In this document: positions 5,587 through 5,905 of the stretch, in pieces
How the letters are laid out: each line of letters begins with the position of its first letter
Position numbering within the stretch: the first letter of the stretch is position 1
NCBI GenBank assembly: GCA_003141795.1
Contig: PLNO01000200.1
Coordinates: 231 to 6,135, forward strand
Length of the DNA: 5,905 nucleotides
Direction of reading: 5' to 3'
Source: Spirochaetaceae bacterium
Lineage (GTDB): Bacteria; Spirochaetota; Spirochaetia; SZUA-6; Fen-1364
Notes under the pieces: model-generated
The model's input: the letters and a program-made list of their open reading frames with translations, nothing else
Database searches by the model: none
Told to the model about the DNA's origin: nothing
Translations under genes and position numbers: made by a program

Positions 5587-5905
5587 CTAGTGGAAGGCTC
5601 CCCAGCTCTCCCCCGTTTCGCACTGTACCTTCAGGGGGATCGGCTGCTCCGTGACGTGCTCCATGACTTCGCGAACGATGCGCTCCACGGCCGGAGCTTC
5701 CGCTGCGGGGGCCTCGAGGATGATCTCGTCGTGCACTTGCAGCAGGATGCGCGCGGTGAGCTTCTCTTCCTTCAGCCTGCGGTAGAGCTTCAGCATGGCC
5801 ATCTTCACGATGTCCGCCGCGGTCCCCTGGATGGGGGAGTTCACCGCCATCCGCTCGGCCGCGTTCTTTTCCGTCCTGTTCTTGCTGTTGATCGTTGAAA
5901 TACGC
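5587..5905 (-). CDS. polA: DNA polymerase I, C-terminal end (5' end outside window)
   Basis: The last 105 or so residues of family A DNA polymerase I are visible. The frame is open to the window edge; reading on past the first in-frame Met gives RISTINSKN, then AAERMAVNSPIQGTAADIVK and, further on, LLQVHDEIILEAP. AERMAVNSPIQGTAADI is the conserved segment of the palm/fingers region. QVHDE is motif C, whose Asp is one of the two catalytic metal ligands (Asp882 in E. coli). The protein ends in ESWGAFH, like the GENWDQAH end of E. coli PolA. The exonuclease domains and motif A lie outside. An ATG at 5850 is internal and not a start. polA is first among the visible genes of a leftward polA-coaE-SPOR operon. 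The identity is secure, but whether the rest is intact cannot be seen. Confidence 0.95.
   Translation of the reverse strand, partial: RISTINSKNRTEKNAAERMAVNSPIQGTAADIVKMAMLKLYRRLKEEKLTARILLQVHDEIILEAPAAEAPAVERIVREVMEHVTEQPIPLKVQCETGESWGAFH

Noticed and set aside
4860..5654. Plus-strand open frame (264 codons) across the SPOR gene, coaE and polA end
   Set aside because: It runs antisense through three well-supported genes and has no family features. Its length reflects the low stop-codon frequency in GC-rich DNA.

Overview
This is a GC-rich bacterial chromosomal window (clearly above 60% GC by eye) with seven protein genes packed tightly on both strands. Two of them are cut by the window ends. 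No rRNA, tRNA, CRISPR array, phage gene or transposase gene was seen. The lineage is uncertain. The unusual CoaE P-loop (GRYCAGKGT) and the order polA-coaE-SPOR protein resemble what I remember from Spirochaetota, so a high-GC spirochaete is my best guess. Other groups that carry bacillithiol genes, such as Acidobacteriota, are not excluded.

Layout, left to right. Positions 2-286 (+) hold the C-terminal end of an unrecognised helical protein. It converges on a leftward pair: a divergent PAP2-family (DUF212/YuiD-like) membrane protein at 1498-1944, followed by a secreted CapA-type metallophosphatase at 299-1435. The short region 1945-2007 lies between this pair and a rightward operon. It appears to hold two back-to-back promoters whose -35 boxes overlap, and at least the leftward transcript looks leaderless. 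The rightward operon is cysE (2008-2952) and bshA (2949-4151), joined by a 4-bp GTGA overlap. From the right end comes a second leftward operon: polA (3' end only), coaE, and an FtsN-like SPOR-domain envelope protein. Only 1 nt separates polA from coaE and 7 nt separates coaE from the SPOR gene. bshA and the SPOR gene converge, and the roughly 100 bp between them is almost filled by an 88-bp element (4153-4240) with perfect 15-bp inverted ends. It looks like a REP- or MITE-type hairpin.

Functionally, the clearest story is cysE-bshA. CysE makes O-acetylserine, the precursor of cysteine, and BshA makes GlcNAc-malate, the scaffold to which cysteine is later joined to form bacillithiol. Their translational coupling suggests joint control of thiol building blocks. 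The remaining genes are housekeeping (DNA polymerase I, coenzyme A synthesis) or envelope functions. I see no convincing new defence or mobile system. The least explained pieces are the hairpin element, the overlapping divergent promoter, the triple CAAGCCCGCC repeat and the cysteine-spaced N-terminal domain of CysE.
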